64,000 bases of DNA from Bacillota bacterium LX-D (GCA_031628995.1 JAVLUO010000008.1:27343-91342); one strand, 5' to 3'; positions 12,845 to 23,788 are shown, counted from the first letter of the stretch. Numbers and translations are program-made. The notes: generated from the sequence alone by a model not told the origin.

Positions 12845-13468
12845 ATGCCTAAAGTAGCTGTTTATAATATAGAAGGAAATCAAGTTGGCGAGATGGAACT
12901 TGACGACGCAGTGTTCGGCGTTCCTTTCAACGAAGCGGCAGTGCATAATGCTGTAGTAATGCAGCTGGCCAGCAAAAGATTGGGAACTCATAAGACTAAA
13001 ACCAGAGCAGAAGTAAGCGGCGGTGGAAGAAAGCCGTGGAGACAAAAAGGTACAGGACGGGCAAGAGCCGGAAGCACCAGGTCTCCTATTTGGAGAAAAG
13101 GTGGTATTGTATTTGGCCCTACTCCTAGAAGCTATGCTTATTCCATACCCAAAAAAGCTAGAAGAGTAGCATTGAAATCCGTTTTGTCGGCTAAAGTTGA
13201 AGAAGGCAATTTGATCGTTCTTGATGAATTGTCCTTAAATCAATCAAAAACAAAAGAAATGGTTAAAATCCTTAATGCACTTAATGCTGAACCAAAAGCA
13301 TTGGTTGTGACAAGCGATAAAGATGAAAATGTTATAAAATCTGCAAGAAATATCAAAGGCATTATGCCGATGACAGCACTAGGTTTAAATGTGTATGATG
13401 TTTTAAATCATGACAAATTGGTCATAACCAAAGATGCTGTGGCCAAAGTAGAGGAGGTGCTGGGATAA
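12845..13468 (+). CDS. rplD: 50S ribosomal protein L4
   Basis: L4 lines the peptide exit tunnel; in several bacteria it also represses the S10 operon. 207 residues. The tunnel loop is visible as [18 protein letters not shown] followed by RSPIWRKGG, the region where macrolide-resistance changes occur, and looks wild type. AAAGGAGGAAAGGTAA precedes the ATG. Its stop overlaps the rplW start by one base (TAATG), implying translational coupling. Confidence 0.98.
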   Translation: MPKVAVYNIEGNQVGEMELDDAVFGVPFNEAAVHNAVVMQLASKRLGTHKTKTRAEVSGGGRKPWRQKGTGRARAGSTRSPIWRKGGIVFGPTPRSYAYSIPKKARRVALKSVLSAKVEEGNLIVLDELSLNQSKTKEMVKILNALNAEPKALVVTSDKDENVIKSARNIKGIMPMTALGLNVYDVLNHDKLVITKDAVAKVEEVLG

Positions 13469-13755
13469 TGCGCAGCCCACAAGAGGTATTAATTAAACCG
13501 GTTATCTCCGAAAGATCAATGGGATTAATGGAAGATAATAAATATACTTTTTATGTTGACCGAAACGCTAATAAAATTGAAATTCGTCATGCAGTGGAAA
13601 AACTTTTTAAAGTTAATGTTTTGAATGTAAACACCATAACAGTACGTGGTAAAAAAAGACGTCAAGGTAAGTATGAGGGTAGAACCTCTGATCGTAAAAA
13701 AGCTATAGTTACTTTAAAACCAGGCGATAAAATTGAAATATTTGAAGGCCTGTAA
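13468..13755 (+). CDS. rplW: 50S ribosomal protein L23
   Basis: L23 sits at the tunnel exit and docks trigger factor and SRP; 95 residues. It begins [17 protein letters not shown], and the C-terminal half has the [18 protein letters not shown] segment. The ATG overlaps the rplD stop; GAGGTGCTGG in the end of rplD is its ribosome binding site. Trigger factor itself is encoded at 55658 in this window. Confidence 0.97.
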   Translation: MRSPQEVLIKPVISERSMGLMEDNKYTFYVDRNANKIEIRHAVEKLFKVNVLNVNTITVRGKKRRQGKYEGRTSDRKKAIVTLKPGDKIEIFEGL

Positions 13756-13782
13756 GGTTTTGACGTAAAGGAGGGAAAACAA

Positions 13783-14610
13783 ATGGCGATTAAAAAGTTT
13801 AAACCTATAACACCGGGCCGCCGTCAAATGACAGTATCAAGCTTTGAAGAAATTACGGCTTCTGAACCTGAGAAATCATTACTGCAACCTTTAAAAAAAT
13901 CTGCCGGTAGAAATAAACAAGGTAGGCTGACTGTTAGACACCGTGGTGGCGGGCATAAGCGGATGTATAGAATCATTGACTTTAAGCGAAATAAAGATGG
14001 CATACCTGCTAAAGTTGCTACTATTGAATATGACCCAAATAGATCAGCAAATATTGCATTATTAAATTATGTGGACGGGGAAAAAAGATATATTATTGCT
14101 CCAAACGGCTTGCAAGTAGGGGATACAGTTGTTTCTGGTCCGGATGCAGATATTAAGACGGGAAATGCCCTTCCACTTAAAAAGATCCCTGTCGGTAGTA
14201 TTATCCATAATATTGAGATGAAAGCTGGTAAAGGCGGCCAACTGGTACGTTCTGCAGGAGTATCTGCTCAGCTTATGGCCAAAGAAGGCAAGTATGGTCA
14301 AGTTAGAATGCCTTCCGGTGAAGTCCGCTTAATTAATTTAGAATGTAAAGCTACAATTGGACAAGTTGGAAATTTAACCCATGAGAATATTTCTATTGGG
14401 AAAGCTGGTCGTAAAAGATGGATGGGAATTAGGCCAACAGTTCGCGGTGTCGTAATGAACCCTGTAGATCACCCGCATGGTGGTGGTGAAGGACGTTCAC
14501 CAGTTGGACGTAAACACCCTGTAACTCCTTGGGGTAAACCTGCTACAGGCGCTAAGACAAGAAAGAAAAAGAATGTTTCTGATAAAATGATTGTTAAAAA
14601 ACGTGCCTAG
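13783..14610 (+). CDS. rplB: 50S ribosomal protein L2
   Basis: L2, needed for subunit joining and peptidyl transferase activity; 275 residues. The conserved C-terminal block [21 protein letters not shown] contains the His important for activity (quoted in parts here: [10 protein letters not shown]). The start [16 protein letters not shown] is preceded by AAAGGAGGGAAAAC. Standard S10-operon position, 27 nt after rplW. Confidence 0.98.
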   Translation: MAIKKFKPITPGRRQMTVSSFEEITASEPEKSLLQPLKKSAGRNKQGRLTVRHRGGGHKRMYRIIDFKRNKDGIPAKVATIEYDPNRSANIALLNYVDGEKRYIIAPNGLQVGDTVVSGPDADIKTGNALPLKKIPVGSIIHNIEMKAGKGGQLVRSAGVSAQLMAKEGKYGQVRMPSGEVRLINLECKATIGQVGNLTHENISIGKAGRKRWMGIRPTVRGVVMNPVDHPHGGGEGRSPVGRKHPVTPWGKPATGAKTRKKKNVSDKMIVKKRA

Positions 14611-14655
14611 ATAGTTAGATTTTATTTTTCGCAGGGAAGGAGGTATTAGCAAGGT

Positions 14656-14940
14656 ATGGGTAGATCTCTAAAAAAAGGTCCTTATTGTGATGATAAACTT
14701 TTGTCCAAAGTTAAAAAGATGAACGATAATAATGAGAAAAAGGTATTAAAAACCTGGTCCCGGCGTTCAACAATTTTTCCAGAAATGGTAGGGCATACTA
14801 TAGCTGTACACGCCGGTAAAAAACATATACCTGTTTATATAACTGAAGATATGGTAGGTCATAAGTTAGGGGAATTTGCTCCAACACGAACCTTTAAAGG
14901 ACACGGTGCACATACTGAACGGTCTACGTCCTTAAAATAA
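14656..14940 (+). CDS. rpsS: 30S ribosomal protein S19
   Basis: S19 of the 30S head near the A-site finger contact; 94 residues. It begins [13 protein letters not shown] and carries the [17 protein letters not shown] core and the [12 protein letters not shown] motif. GAAGGAGG lies upstream of the ATG. It lies between rplB and rplV as in other bacteria. Confidence 0.98.
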   Translation: MGRSLKKGPYCDDKLLSKVKKMNDNNEKKVLKTWSRRSTIFPEMVGHTIAVHAGKKHIPVYITEDMVGHKLGEFAPTRTFKGHGAHTERSTSLK

Positions 14941-14964
14941 TCTGCAATGAAGGGGGGTAACATC

Positions 14965-15303
14965 ATGGAAGCAAAAGCAGTTGCTAAATTTCTGCGTATT
15001 TCTCCTCGAAAAGTACGGCCGGTCATGGACTTAATCAGGGGAAAGAAAATAAATGAAGCTTATGCAATTTTGAAATTTACGCCTAAAAAGGCTGCAGCTT
15101 TTATTGAAAAAGTATTAACTTCTGCCGTTGCAAACGCAGAACATAATTATGATTTAAATAAAGATGCGTTATATATTGCTAAAGCCTATGTTGATCAAGG
15201 ACCAACATTAAAGCGCTATAAACCGAGAGCTATGGGACGTGCGGATTTAATGCGTAGAAAAACTAGCCACATTACAGTGGTTGTAAGTGAGAAGGAGGAT
15301 TGA
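14965..15303 (+). CDS. rplV: 50S ribosomal protein L22
   Basis: L22, whose beta-hairpin lines the exit tunnel; 112 residues. The ATG at 14965 is chosen because GAAGGGGGG lies just before it and it yields [18 protein letters not shown]; an in-frame ATG 18 nt earlier overlaps that binding site. The hairpin tip region [15 protein letters not shown] is intact. Its 3' end (AAGGAGGATTGA) supplies the ribosome binding site for rpsC. Confidence 0.97.
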   Translation: MEAKAVAKFLRISPRKVRPVMDLIRGKKINEAYAILKFTPKKAAAFIEKVLTSAVANAEHNYDLNKDALYIAKAYVDQGPTLKRYKPRAMGRADLMRRKTSHITVVVSEKED

Positions 15304-15305
15304 TT

Positions 15306-15965
15306 GTGGGTCAGAAAGTAAATCCTAAAGGTTTGCGGATCGGTATTGTTAAAGACTGGGATGCAAAATGGTATGCAGGTAAAGAATATGCAGGCCTTTT
15401 GCTGGAAGATATTAAAGTACGCCGTTACATTAAAAAAGCACTATATCAAGCTGGTATTTCCGCAGTGGAAATTGAAAGAGCAGCTAACCGCTTAAAAGTT
15501 GCAATTAAAACAGCTAAACCGGGTATTGTAATTGGGCGCGGTGGTACTGAAGTAGAGAAGCTGCGTAAAAGTTTAGAAAAAATGACTGGACGTCAGGTGA
15601 GCGTTAACATTGTTGAAATTAAGAAGCCTGAAATTGAAGCTCAGTTAGTTGCAGAAAACGTTGCTTCCCAATTAGAAAGAAGAATTTCGTTCCGACGTGC
15701 TATGAAACAGGCTGTTACTAAAGCAATGAGAATAGGTGCTGAGGGAATTAAAATTTCTGTTTCAGGCAGACTAGGCGGGGCAGAAATTGCTCGTACTGAG
15801 TGGTATAGCGAAGGTAAAGTACCCCTTCATACCTTAAGAGCAGATATCGACTATGGTTTTGCCGAAGCTGATACAACCTATGGAAAAATCGGGGTTAAGG
15901 TTTGGGTATACAAAGGGGAAATCCTTCCAGAGACAAAAAAGGTCGCTGAAGAAGGGGGCAAATAA
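15306..15965 (+). CDS. rpsC: 30S ribosomal protein S3
   Basis: S3 of the mRNA entry channel; 219 residues, with KH domain motif [15 protein letters not shown] and C-terminal domain motif [11 protein letters not shown] choose the GTG at 15306, giving [13 protein letters not shown], seven bases after AGGAGG; a TTG at 15300 in the same frame is too close to the binding site. It follows rplV with no real gap. Confidence 0.95.
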   Translation: MGQKVNPKGLRIGIVKDWDAKWYAGKEYAGLLLEDIKVRRYIKKALYQAGISAVEIERAANRLKVAIKTAKPGIVIGRGGTEVEKLRKSLEKMTGRQVSVNIVEIKKPEIEAQLVAENVASQLERRISFRRAMKQAVTKAMRIGAEGIKISVSGRLGGAEIARTEWYSEGKVPLHTLRADIDYGFAEADTTYGKIGVKVWVYKGEILPETKKVAEEGGK

Positions 15966-15967
15966 TT

Positions 15968-16402
15968 ATGTTGATGCCAAAAAGAGTAAAGCATCGTAAA
16001 CAACATAGGCCCAAAATATCTGGAAAAGCTCATAAAGGAAATGAAGTAACCTATGGTGAATATGGGCTTCAAGCATTAGAACCTGCATGGATTACATCCA
16101 GACAAATTGAGGCCGCACGTATTGCGATGACACGTTATATTAAACGTGGTGGTCAGGTGTGGATTAAAATATTCCCTGACAGACCTATTACAGCTAAACC
16201 TGCTGAAACCCGGATGGGTAGTGGTAAAGGTGCTCCTGAGTACTGGGTAGCAGTAGTTAAGCCGGGTAGAGTTATGTTCGAACTGGCCGGCGTTCCGGAA
16301 GAAATAGCTAGAGAAGCTATGCGACTAGCAGCTCATAAGCTTCCTATTAAATGTAAGTTTGTAAAACGAGGAGAAGCAGGTGGTGAGGTTAATGAAGGCT
16401 AG
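15968..16402 (+). CDS. rplP: 50S ribosomal protein L16
   Basis: L16 near the A-site tRNA elbow; 144 residues. It begins [14 protein letters not shown] and carries [21 protein letters not shown] and [18 protein letters not shown]. It starts 2 nt after rpsC, with GAAGGGGG at the end of rpsC as binding site. Its last 11 bases overlap rpmC. Confidence 0.97.
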   Translation: MLMPKRVKHRKQHRPKISGKAHKGNEVTYGEYGLQALEPAWITSRQIEAARIAMTRYIKRGGQVWIKIFPDRPITAKPAETRMGSGKGAPEYWVAVVKPGRVMFELAGVPEEIAREAMRLAAHKLPIKCKFVKRGEAGGEVNEG

Positions 16403-16589
16403 TGAAATCAGAGATTTAACAACTGCAGAAATACTGCGTAAAGTAGATGATTTAAAGCAAGAATTATTTAATTTAAGGTTTCAACTAGCTACAGGCCAGC
16501 TTGATAACCCTACTAGAATCAAAGAAGTACGCCGGAACATTGCTAAAGCAAAAACCGTTTTAAAGGAAAGGGAAATCAAACAGGCGTAA
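16392..16589 (+). CDS. rpmC: 50S ribosomal protein L29
   Basis: L29 at the tunnel exit next to L23; 65 residues, [18 protein letters not shown] onwards, all helical. The ATG at 16392 gives the family's usual N-terminus and overlaps the end of rplP by 11 nt; a GTG 12 nt earlier is possible but adds an atypical VRL. GGTGGTGAGG precedes the ATG. Confidence 0.94.
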   Translation: MKASEIRDLTTAEILRKVDDLKQELFNLRFQLATGQLDNPTRIKEVRRNIAKAKTVLKEREIKQA

Positions 16590-16654
16590 GTTAAACCTGA
16601 ACATTAAATATTTGAGGATTATATAGAGAATTGAGCAAAGGAGGCGAAATTCTT

Positions 16655-16915
16655 ATGGAAAGAGCTGCACGTAAAACGAGAATTGGTACCGTAGTTAGCA
16701 ACAAAATGGAAAAGACAGTTGTAGTAGCTGTTGAAACATTTATTAAACACCCTTTGTATGGCCGTCGTGTCAAAAGCAGTAAAAAGTTTAAAGCTCATGA
16801 TGAAGCTAATGTTTGTCATGCAGGAGATAAAGTTTTAATTATGGAAACCAGGCCCCTAAGCAAGGAAAAAAGGTGGCGCGTAGTTGAAGTATTGGAAAAA
16901 GCTAAAGAATTATAA
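16655..16915 (+). CDS. rpsQ: 30S ribosomal protein S17
   Basis: S17, an early 16S-binding OB-fold protein; 86 residues. ATG chosen after AAAGGAGGCG, giving [21 protein letters not shown]; an upstream TTG in frame would put the binding site inside the gene. The conserved [19 protein letters not shown] is present. Confidence 0.97.
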   Translation: MERAARKTRIGTVVSNKMEKTVVVAVETFIKHPLYGRRVKSSKKFKAHDEANVCHAGDKVLIMETRPLSKEKRWRVVEVLEKAKEL

Positions 16916-16959
16916 GTTTTGATATTATAAGGATTACCAAGTAAAGGGGGTTAGTCCGA

Positions 16960-17328
16960 ATGATCCAACAACAAACTATACTTAAAGTTGGGGACAATAC
17001 TGGAGCCAAAAAACTGATGTGTATCCATATTATGGGCGGTTCTACAAGAAGATATGCTTCTGTTGGTGATGTCATTGTTGCTTCTGTTAAAGAAGCTACA
17101 CCAGGCGGCGTTGTCAAGAAAGGCGACGTAGTAAAGGCCGTTGTTGTTCGTACAACAAGACAAGTTAGAAGACCAGACGGTTCATATATTAGATTTAGTG
17201 AAAATGCTGCAGTTATCATTAACGATGGGGGTAACCCCAAAGGTACGCGTATTTTTGGACCTGTAGCAAGGGAACTGAGAGAAAAAAATTTCATGAAGAT
17301 TGTTTCACTGGCACCGGAAGTATTATAA
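16960..17328 (+). CDS. rplN: 50S ribosomal protein L14
   Basis: L14, part of an intersubunit bridge and the docking site of RsfS; 122 residues. It begins [18 protein letters not shown] and has [19 protein letters not shown] and the C-terminal [24 protein letters not shown] (first 10 residues [10 protein letters not shown] are diagnostic). AAAGGGGGT precedes the ATG. A long antisense frame across it is a composition shadow. Confidence 0.98.
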   Translation: MIQQQTILKVGDNTGAKKLMCIHIMGGSTRRYASVGDVIVASVKEATPGGVVKKGDVVKAVVVRTTRQVRRPDGSYIRFSENAAVIINDGGNPKGTRIFGPVARELREKNFMKIVSLAPEVL

Positions 17329-17376
17329 AAAGTAAGTGTGCATAATGAAAAGTAAAGCAATATGGAGGTGAACTTA

Positions 17377-17703
17377 GTGGCACCGAAAGTACATGTTAAA
17401 AAGGGAGACACTGTAATGGTAATTACCGGTAAATCAGCCGGTAAGAAAGGCAAAGTACTTGAAGTGATACCTGAGAAGCAGAGAGTAATTGTTGAAGGCG
17501 TAAATGTTGTAAAACGTCATACCAAAGCTAATCCTAAAGCTCCTCAGGGTGGAATCGTGGAAAAAGAAGCTCCTATTTCCAGTTCCAATGTGATGCTTTT
17601 CTGCAGCAAGTGCAATAGCCCCACCAGAGTAGGTCATAAATTTTTGGACGACGGAAGTAAGGTTAGACATTGTAAAAAATGTGGTGAAGTGATCGAGAAG
17701 TAG
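17377..17703 (+). CDS. rplX: 50S ribosomal protein L24 (zinc-ribbon form)
   Basis: L24, assembly initiator and exit-tunnel protein; 108 residues. KOW motif at the N-terminus ([18 protein letters not shown]). The C-terminus carries two CxxC pairs (CSKC and CKKC), the probable zinc-binding form. The GTG at 17377 is chosen because TGGAGGTG lies before it; the ATG at 17362 is part of that binding site. Confidence 0.95.
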   Translation: MAPKVHVKKGDTVMVITGKSAGKKGKVLEVIPEKQRVIVEGVNVVKRHTKANPKAPQGGIVEKEAPISSSNVMLFCSKCNSPTRVGHKFLDDGSKVRHCKKCGEVIEK

Positions 17704-17729
17704 TTTGCCGGAAAGGAGGTTAAATAGCT

Positions 17730-18272
17730 GTGGCTAAGCTGAAAGATAGATATAATTCGGTAGTAAAACCGGCGTTAAAAGAAAAGTTCGGATATAAAAA
17801 CGACATGGAAATTCCTAAACTGGTTAAAGTTGTGGTTAACATGGGGGTTGGCGAAGCCGCCCAAAATTCTAAAGCCTTAGATGGTGCAATTGCTGATTTA
17901 ACATTGATTACAGGGCAAAAACCCATTGTTACAAGGGCGAGAAAATCAATTGCTGCCTTTAAAGTTCGTGAAAATATGCCTATCGGCTGTAAGGTTACTT
18001 TAAGAGGCGATAGAATGAATGAATTTGCAGATAAACTTATAAATGTCGCATTGCCAAGGGTACGTGATTTTAGAGGTATTTCTGCAAAAGGTTTCGATGG
18101 TAGAGGTAACTTTACTATGGGTATAAAAGAACAATTGATTTTCCCTGAAATCGAATATGATAAAATCGATAAATTGCGTGGAATGGATATTTCCTTTGTT
18201 ACCACGGCAAAAACAGACGAGGAATGCTTTGAACTATTAAAATTATTGGGTATGCCTTTTGCTGACAAATAA
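17730..18272 (+). CDS. rplE: 50S ribosomal protein L5
   Basis: L5 binds 5S rRNA in the central protuberance; 180 residues. GTG start after GAAAGGAGGT. Conserved segments [24 protein letters not shown] and the C-terminal [13 protein letters not shown] are clear. Follows rplX by 26 nt in the spc cluster. Confidence 0.97.
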   Translation: MAKLKDRYNSVVKPALKEKFGYKNDMEIPKLVKVVVNMGVGEAAQNSKALDGAIADLTLITGQKPIVTRARKSIAAFKVRENMPIGCKVTLRGDRMNEFADKLINVALPRVRDFRGISAKGFDGRGNFTMGIKEQLIFPEIEYDKIDKLRGMDISFVTTAKTDEECFELLKLLGMPFADK

Positions 18273-18326
18273 AGTAAATCACAGGTCAGCCTCAAAATAA
18301 GAAGAATTAAGGGGGGAAAAGTTAAA

Positions 18327-18512
18327 GTGGCAAAAAAATCAATGATTGTTAGCCAAGAGAGAACTCCTAAGTACAAAGTTAGAGGCTATAATCGCTGCAA
18401 ATTATGTGGCAGGCCCCATGGATATATTAGAAAGTTTGGGATTTGTAGAATTTGTTTCCGCGAACTGGCTTATAAAGGCGAATTACCAGGAGTGAGGAAA
18501 GCCAGTTGGTAA
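18327..18512 (+). CDS. rpsN: 30S ribosomal protein S14, zinc (type Z) form
   Basis: Short, zinc-binding S14, 61 residues, GTG start after AAGGGGGGAAAA. The zinc motif is [10 protein letters not shown] then CRICF (two CxxC pairs), ending [10 protein letters not shown]. This C+ form is the one in the spc operon of Firmicutes (also named rpsZ); a C- zinc-independent paralogue, if any, is not in the window. Confidence 0.97.
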   Translation: MAKKSMIVSQERTPKYKVRGYNRCKLCGRPHGYIRKFGICRICFRELAYKGELPGVRKASW

Positions 18513-18536
18513 TCATTTACGGAAGGGGGTAGAATC

Positions 18537-18935
18537 ATGGTTATGACTGATCCAATTGCGGATTTCCTTACGCGTATTCGCAATGCAAATACTGTGTTTC
18601 AAGAAGTCGTTGAAGTTCCAGCTTCTAGAATTAAAAAGGCCTTGGCTGAAATCCTTAAAGAAGAAGGATTTGTAAAGGATTATGAATATATTGAAGATGA
18701 TAAACAAGGTATCTTGCGGATCTATTTGAAATATGGGTCGAACCGTGAAAAAGTTATTACTGGTTTAAAAAGAATCAGTAAACCTGGCTTAAGAGTTTAT
18801 GTTCAAAAAGATGAGATACCTAAAGTACTAGGCGGGCTTGGCATAGCTATAATTTCCACATCTAAAGGAATTATGACAGATAAAAGTGCCCGTAAAGAAG
18901 GCATAGGCGGAGAAGTACTTTGTTACGTATGGTAA
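18537..18935 (+). CDS. rpsH: 30S ribosomal protein S8
   Basis: S8 binds helix 21 of 16S rRNA; in E. coli it also represses the spc operon. 132 residues. [18 protein letters not shown] start and the C-terminal [16 protein letters not shown] and GGEVLCYVW are typical. GGAAGGGGG lies 7 nt before the ATG; the second ATG two codons later is less favoured. Confidence 0.98.
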   Translation: MVMTDPIADFLTRIRNANTVFQEVVEVPASRIKKALAEILKEEGFVKDYEYIEDDKQGILRIYLKYGSNREKVITGLKRISKPGLRVYVQKDEIPKVLGGLGIAIISTSKGIMTDKSARKEGIGGEVLCYVW

Positions 18936-18969
18936 CAAAAATACGGGTAATGCAGTAGGAGGTGTAAAC

Positions 18970-19512
18970 GTGTCTAGAATTGGTAGGTTACCTATAAATA
19001 TTCCAGCAGGTGTTGAAGTTAAAATTGATGGTCATAAAGTTAGCGTTAAAGGTCCTAAAGGCATCTTATCAAAAGAATTTGATCGGGATATGGATATAAA
19101 AATAGAAGATAATCAGATTATCGTAACCCGCCCAAGCGATGAAAAAGGACACCGCTCTTTACATGGCTTAACGAGAGCTCTCTTAAATAACATGGTTAAT
19201 GGCGTAACAGAAGGGTTCCAAAAAAGTCTTGAATTAGTCGGTGTTGGTTATAGGGCTGCAAAACAAGGCAATAAGCTAGTGTTGACTGTTGGTTACTCTC
19301 ATCCTGTAGAAATGGATCCCGGGAAAGACCTAGAAATCGAAGTACCGGCTGCCAACAAGATTGTTGTTAAAGGTATTGATAAAGAGAAAGTTGGTGCTTT
19401 TGCTGCTAATGTCCGTGCTGTTAGAGAGCCGGAACCATATAAAGGCAAAGGTATTAAGTATGAAGGCGAAGTTATCCGCCGTAAAGTAGGTAAAACTGGA
19501 GGCAAGAAATAG
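18970..19512 (+). CDS. rplF: 50S ribosomal protein L6
   Basis: L6 near the sarcin-ricin loop; 180 residues, two tandem repeats of the L6 fold. Begins (M)[16 protein letters not shown] from GTG after AGGAGGTG; the C-terminal half has the [15 protein letters not shown] motif. No deviation seen. Confidence 0.98.
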   Translation: MSRIGRLPINIPAGVEVKIDGHKVSVKGPKGILSKEFDRDMDIKIEDNQIIVTRPSDEKGHRSLHGLTRALLNNMVNGVTEGFQKSLELVGVGYRAAKQGNKLVLTVGYSHPVEMDPGKDLEIEVPAANKIVVKGIDKEKVGAFAANVRAVREPEPYKGKGIKYEGEVIRRKVGKTGGKK

Positions 19513-19541
19513 GAAAACTTCTGCGAAAGGAGTGAAACTAA

Positions 19542-19910
19542 ATGTTTAAGGCGCTAGATAAAAACAAAGCTCGCTTAAAAAAACATTTACGCGTTCGTAA
19601 AAAAATTAAGGGCACAGATACTAGACCAAGACTGTGTGTTTTTAGAAGCTCAAATAATATCTATGCTCAGATTATTGACGATACAAAAGGCTTTACCTTG
19701 GTAGCAGCATCTACCCTTGATCCAGTTTTAAAAGGTAAGCTAGAAAACAATGGAAATGTTGAAGCTGCCAAAGCTGTTGGCAAACTTCTAGCTGAAAAGG
19801 CCAAAGCACAAGGAGTAACCTCCGTTGTATTTGACCGTGGAGGCTATATCTATCATGGAAGAGTTGCTGCCTTAGCTGAGGGAGCACGTGAAGGCGGCTT
19901 AGAATTCTAA
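19542..19910 (+). CDS. rplR: 50S ribosomal protein L18
   Basis: L18, the main 5S rRNA-binding protein with L5; 122 residues. Basic N-terminus ([14 protein letters not shown]), then [14 protein letters not shown] and the C-terminal [28 protein letters not shown] precedes the ATG. 29 nt after rplF. Confidence 0.97.
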   Translation: MFKALDKNKARLKKHLRVRKKIKGTDTRPRLCVFRSSNNIYAQIIDDTKGFTLVAASTLDPVLKGKLENNGNVEAAKAVGKLLAEKAKAQGVTSVVFDRGGYIYHGRVAALAEGAREGGLEF

Positions 19911-19934
19911 TTACGTTCAAAGGAGGGATAGTAA

Positions 19935-20432
19935 GTGCGAATTGATGCACGTGACCTGGAATTAAGTGAAAAAGTTGTTAGTATCAATCGTGTTGCCAAG
20001 GTTGTTAAAGGTGGACGCCGCTTTAGTTTCAGTGCGCTAGTTGTAGTGGGAGATCAAGATGGTCATGTGGGAGCAGGCCTAGGTAAAGCTTCAGAAGTTC
20101 CCGAGGCTATTCGTAAAGGGGTAGAAGATGCTAAAAAGAACTTGATTAAAGTTCCAATGGTAAATACTACAATTCCTCATCCCATAATTGGAAAATTCGG
20201 CGCTGGTTCAGTTTTATTAAAACCGGCATCAGAAGGTACTGGAGTTATTGCTGGCGGACCTGCAAGGGCAGTACTAGAATTAGCTGGCATCAGAGACATT
20301 TTAACAAAATCCCTAGGTTCTTCAAATCCTAATAACATGGTCTATGCAACTATTGAAGGTTTAAAGAACTTAAAGCGGGCGGAAGATGTCGCGAAGCTTC
20401 GCGGCAAAACAGTTGAAGAACTGTTAGGTTAG
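19935..20432 (+). CDS. rpsE: 30S ribosomal protein S5
   Basis: S5, mRNA entry and accuracy protein; 165 residues, GTG start after AAAGGAGGG. The spectinomycin loop [13 protein letters not shown] is wild type. Double-stranded RNA-binding fold followed by the S5 C-terminal domain ([20 protein letters not shown], here also ARAVLELAG). Between rplR and rpmD. Confidence 0.98.
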   Translation: MRIDARDLELSEKVVSINRVAKVVKGGRRFSFSALVVVGDQDGHVGAGLGKASEVPEAIRKGVEDAKKNLIKVPMVNTTIPHPIIGKFGAGSVLLKPASEGTGVIAGGPARAVLELAGIRDILTKSLGSSNPNNMVYATIEGLKNLKRAEDVAKLRGKTVEELLG

Positions 20433-20443
20433 GAGGTATAAAT

Positions 20444-20632
20444 GTGGCTAAAAAGCTAAAAATTACGCTTGTGCGTAGCCTAATAGGCCGTCCCGAAACG
20501 CAGAGAAAAACGGTAAAGGCACTTGGTTTAGGTAAGCTGAACAGTGTTGTTGTTCAGAACGATACACCGGATATTCAAGGAAAAATCGCCCAGGTTGCTC
20601 ACATGCTAAAAGTAGAAGAAATTGAAGCGTAA
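20444..20632 (+). CDS. rpmD: 50S ribosomal protein L30
   Basis: L30, 62 residues, GTG start 11 nt after rpsE with AGGAGGT as binding site. [20 protein letters not shown] and the GLGKLNSVV motif are typical of the bacterial form. Its 3' end contains the AAGGAGGTG binding site of rplO. Confidence 0.96.
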   Translation: MAKKLKITLVRSLIGRPETQRKTVKALGLGKLNSVVVQNDTPDIQGKIAQVAHMLKVEEIEA

Positions 20633-20644
20633 GGAGGTGTAATC

Positions 20645-21085
20645 ATGAAACTTCACGAACTAAAACCGGCAGAAGGGTCTCGCAAAGCACCAACTCGTGT
20701 TGGAAGAGGAAATGGCTCCGGATTAGGTAAAACATCAGGTCGCGGACATAAAGGTCAAAAGGCTAGATCAGGCGGAGGAGTAAGACCTGGTTTTGAAGGT
20801 GGACAAATGCCTTTGCACCGTCGTTTGCCTAAAAGAGGTTTTACAAACATATTTCGCAAAGATATTGTTAGTATTAATGTAGATGTATTGAATCGCTTTG
20901 AGAACGGAACAGTGGTTACACCAGAATTGCTATTAGAATATGGTGTTGTCAAAAATTTAAGAGATGGTTTAAAAATTTTGGGTGAAGGGAACGTGGAGAA
21001 AGCCCTAACTGTACAGGCTCATGGGTTTAGTAAAGCGGCTGTGGAAAAGATTGAAGCAGCTGGCGGAAAAACAGAGGTGATCTAA
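20645..21085 (+). CDS. rplO: 50S ribosomal protein L15
   Basis: L15, late assembly protein; 146 residues. The N-terminal Gly/Arg-rich extension ([19 protein letters not shown]) reaches into 23S r[21 protein letters not shown] follows. Its stop codon abuts the GTG of secY, so the two are probably translationally coupled. Confidence 0.98.
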   Translation: MKLHELKPAEGSRKAPTRVGRGNGSGLGKTSGRGHKGQKARSGGGVRPGFEGGQMPLHRRLPKRGFTNIFRKDIVSINVDVLNRFENGTVVTPELLLEYGVVKNLRDGLKILGEGNVEKALTVQAHGFSKAAVEKIEAAGGKTEVI

Positions 21086-22345
21086 GTGCAAGTACTTGAA
21101 ACTTTGCAAAGTGCTGCTAAGGTAACTGAGCTTAGGAAAAAAATTCTCTTCACATTAATGATGTTTCTGGTTTTTCGCTTAGGTGCGCACATTCCTGTAC
21201 CTGGAATTAATAATGAAGTTTTAACCCAAATGATGCAAAATAACCTTTTCGGTTTTTTTGACATTGTTTCCGGTGGTGCGTTTAAGAAGTTCACTATTTT
21301 TGCCATGGGCATTATGCCTTATATTAATGCATCAATTATTATGCAATTGTTGACGGTTGTGATCCCTTCTTTAGAAAAATTAGCTAAAGAAGGGGAAGAA
21401 GGCCGTAAAAAAATTGTTCAGTTCACACGTTATGGAACCGTTGTTTTAGGACTTGTTCAGGCTATAGGTATGGTTATCTACCTAAAAAATGCTTTGCTAC
21501 AGGCGAATATTTGGTCCTATATTGTTGTGGTAATTTCCTTAACTGCTGGAACTGCCTTTTTAATGTGGTTGGGAGAGTTAATTACGGAAAAGGGAATCGG
21601 TAATGGAATATCTCTAATTATTTTTGCCGGTATTGTTTCCAGAATACCTTCCGGTGCTTATAATATGTACCAATATGTAAAAGCCGGAGAAGTAGGTATT
21701 TTTTCAATAATTGCTTTCTTGATCATTGCAGTTATTGTTATAGCAGGAGTTGTTGCCATTCATGAAGGTCAAAGAAGGATTCCTGTGCAATATGCAAAAC
21801 GTGTTGTTGGCAGAAGAGTATATGGAGGGCAAAGTACGCACATACCATTGAAAGTAAACCAGGCAGGTGTAATTCCAGTTATCTTTGCAATGTCAATTTT
21901 ACTCTTTCCGTCGACTATTGCATCTTGGTTTCCAACAAACAAGTTTGCAATGTTTATTACTAGTGTTTTTAATTTCCGTTCAGTCTGGTATATGATTATG
22001 TACGCTTTACTAATTATATTTTTTGCATATTTTTATACTGCTGTTACTTTTAATCCAACAGATGTTGCTGAAAATATGAAAAAATATGGGGGCTTTATAC
22101 CTGGCCTGCGCCCAGGTCGGCCTACTGCAGAATATATTGAGAAGGTACTTAACAGAGTAACCCTAGCAGGCGGAATTTTTCTAGCATTTATTGCATTGCT
22201 TCCTAATTTAGTATTTGCTACAACCAAGCTGAATTTGCAGTTTGGAGGAACAAGCTTATTGATTGTAGTTGGGGTAGCTCTAGAAACAATGAAACAGTTA
22301 GAGTCTCAACTGCTTATGAGACACTATCAAGGTTTTATGAAATAA
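21086..22345 (+). CDS. secY: Protein translocase subunit SecY
   Basis: Channel subunit of the Sec translocon in the cytoplasmic membrane; 419 residues, about ten membrane helices. Signature segments GIMPYINASIIMQL, ITEKGIGNGISLIIFAG and QGGQSTHIPLK-like (GGQSTHIPLKVNQAGVIPVI in part) are present. GTG start directly after the rplO stop, with GAGGTGATC upstream. Usual spc-operon location before adk. Confidence 0.98.
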   Translation: MQVLETLQSAAKVTELRKKILFTLMMFLVFRLGAHIPVPGINNEVLTQMMQNNLFGFFDIVSGGAFKKFTIFAMGIMPYINASIIMQLLTVVIPSLEKLAKEGEEGRKKIVQFTRYGTVVLGLVQAIGMVIYLKNALLQANIWSYIVVVISLTAGTAFLMWLGELITEKGIGNGISLIIFAGIVSRIPSGAYNMYQYVKAGEVGIFSIIAFLIIAVIVIAGVVAIHEGQRRIPVQYAKRVVGRRVYGGQSTHIPLKVNQAGVIPVIFAMSILLFPSTIASWFPTNKFAMFITSVFNFRSVWYMIMYALLIIFFAYFYTAVTFNPTDVAENMKKYGGFIPGLRPGRPTAEYIEKVLNRVTLAGGIFLAFIALLPNLVFATTKLNLQFGGTSLLIVVGVALETMKQLESQLLMRHYQGFMK

Positions 22346-22388
22346 TCAAATGAAATTTTAAATTATGTATGGAATAGGGGGAGTCATA

Positions 22389-23039
22389 GTGAGGTTGCTA
22401 ATTATGGGACCTCCAGGTGCTGGAAAAGGTACTCAGGCAGTAGAAATTACTGAAAAACTGGGCATTCCTCATATCTCCACCGGCGATATGTTTCGAAAAG
22501 CAATCAAAGAAGGCACTGGGATGGGTAAAAAAGCAAAAGAATATATAGATGCTGGACAATTAGTCCCTGATGAGGTAACTGTGGGGATTGTCAAGGAAAG
22601 GCTGGCTGAAGAAGACTGTAAGAAAGGTTTTTTACTTGACGGTTTCCCCAGGACTGTTAAGCAGGCAGAAAGTTTAGATACAATTCTAGCGGAGCTGAAT
22701 TATAAGCTGGATAAAGTACTTTGCTTAGAAGTTCCTTTTGAAATATTAATGCAGCGTCTAACGGGCAGGAGGGTTTGCCCTAACTGTGGTGCCAGTTATC
22801 ACATCTCAAATAATCCACCAAAAGAAACTGGTGTCTGCGATAAATGTGGCGGTCAACTTGTTCACCGTAGTGATGACACAGAAGAGACTGTTTCAAGCAG
22901 ACTAAAGGTTTACGAGCAGCAAACAGCTCCTTTAATTGTATTCTATGAAGCCAAAAAGATTATCTGCCATATCAATGGTAATCAGGCCGTAGATAATGTT
23001 TTAAAAGATATTGGCAGCTGCTTGGGGAGAGATATGTGA
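22389..23039 (+). CDS. adk: Adenylate kinase (zinc-lid form)
   Basis: Interconverts ATP + AMP and 2 ADP; 216 residues. P-loop [10 protein letters not shown] at residues 7-16, DGFPRT in the core. The LID domain has a structural zinc site Cys130, Cys133, Cys150, Cys153, as in Gram-positive enzymes. The GTG at 22389 is chosen ([14 protein letters not shown], preceded by AGGGGGAG); the in-frame ATG at 22365 lies upstream of that site. Overlaps map by one base. Confidence 0.96.
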   Translation: MRLLIMGPPGAGKGTQAVEITEKLGIPHISTGDMFRKAIKEGTGMGKKAKEYIDAGQLVPDEVTVGIVKERLAEEDCKKGFLLDGFPRTVKQAESLDTILAELNYKLDKVLCLEVPFEILMQRLTGRRVCPNCGASYHISNNPPKETGVCDKCGGQLVHRSDDTEETVSSRLKVYEQQTAPLIVFYEAKKIICHINGNQAVDNVLKDIGSCLGRDM

Positions 23040-23788
23040 TGATTACTCTTAAATCGGAACGTGAAATACAGTACATGAAAGATGCGGGTGAAATAGTCGC
23101 TAATGCTCATCGGGAAGCTGCAAAAGCTGTTAAACCCGGAGTAACAACTGGCGAAATAGATAAGGCCGTTGAAGACTATATTGAAGGGCAAGGGGCTAGA
23201 TCTTCTTTTAAGGGTTACCATGGTTTCCCTGCTAGTATTTGTGCATCAGTCAATGAGGAAGTAGTTCATGGCATTCCAGGTTTAAGAAAACTAAAAGATG
23301 GGGATATTATTAGTATTGACATCGGCGCGGAATTAAATGGCTATCATGGTGATGCAGCCCAAACTTTGCCTGTAGGACAAATCACCGCCGAGTTAGAGAA
23401 CCTATTGAAAGTAACTAAAGAATCATTAAATAGAGGAATTGCTCAAGCGATTAATGGGAACAGACTAAGTGATATTTCCCACGCCGTTCAAAGCTACGTA
23501 GAAGAAAACGGATATTCAGTTGTACGGGACTACGTTGGACATGGAATTGGTCGTGAGATGCACGAAGATCCACAAGTACCGAACTTTGGTATGCCTGGAA
23601 GAGGACCACGTTTAAGGCCGGGAATGGCTTTAGCTATAGAACCAATGGTTAATATGGGTACTTATCAGGTGAAAACTCTTAGTAACGATTGGACAGTTGT
23701 GACAGTTGATCATAAACCTTCTGCCCATTTCGAAAAATCAATCGCTATCAATTATGAGGGTGAGCCTGAAATATTAACTAAGCTTTAG
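23039..23788 (+). CDS. map: Methionine aminopeptidase, type I
   Basis: Removes N-terminal Met from nascent proteins; 249 residues. The dinuclear metal site is recognisable: Asp in [14 protein letters not shown] (two Asp), His in [10 protein letters not shown], Glu in AIEPMVNMG and Glu in HFEKSIAI (as FEKS). The ATG in TGATG overlaps the adk stop; a GTG one codon earlier is also possible. GGGGAGAG is the binding site. Confidence 0.96.
   Translation: MITLKSEREIQYMKDAGEIVANAHREAAKAVKPGVTTGEIDKAVEDYIEGQGARSSFKGYHGFPASICASVNEEVVHGIPGLRKLKDGDIISIDIGAELNGYHGDAAQTLPVGQITAELENLLKVTKESLNRGIAQAINGNRLSDISHAVQSYVEENGYSVVRDYVGHGIGREMHEDPQVPNFGMPGRGPRLRPGMALAIEPMVNMGTYQVKTLSNDWTVVTVDHKPSAHFEKSIAINYEGEPEILTKL

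Noticed and set aside
16902..18376. Long minus-strand frames (up to 218 residues) opposite rplN, rplX and rplE
   Set aside because: They lie exactly antisense to conserved ribosomal genes, have no ribosome binding sites and encode low-quality hydrophobic sequence; they result from the AT-rich codon usage of the true strand.
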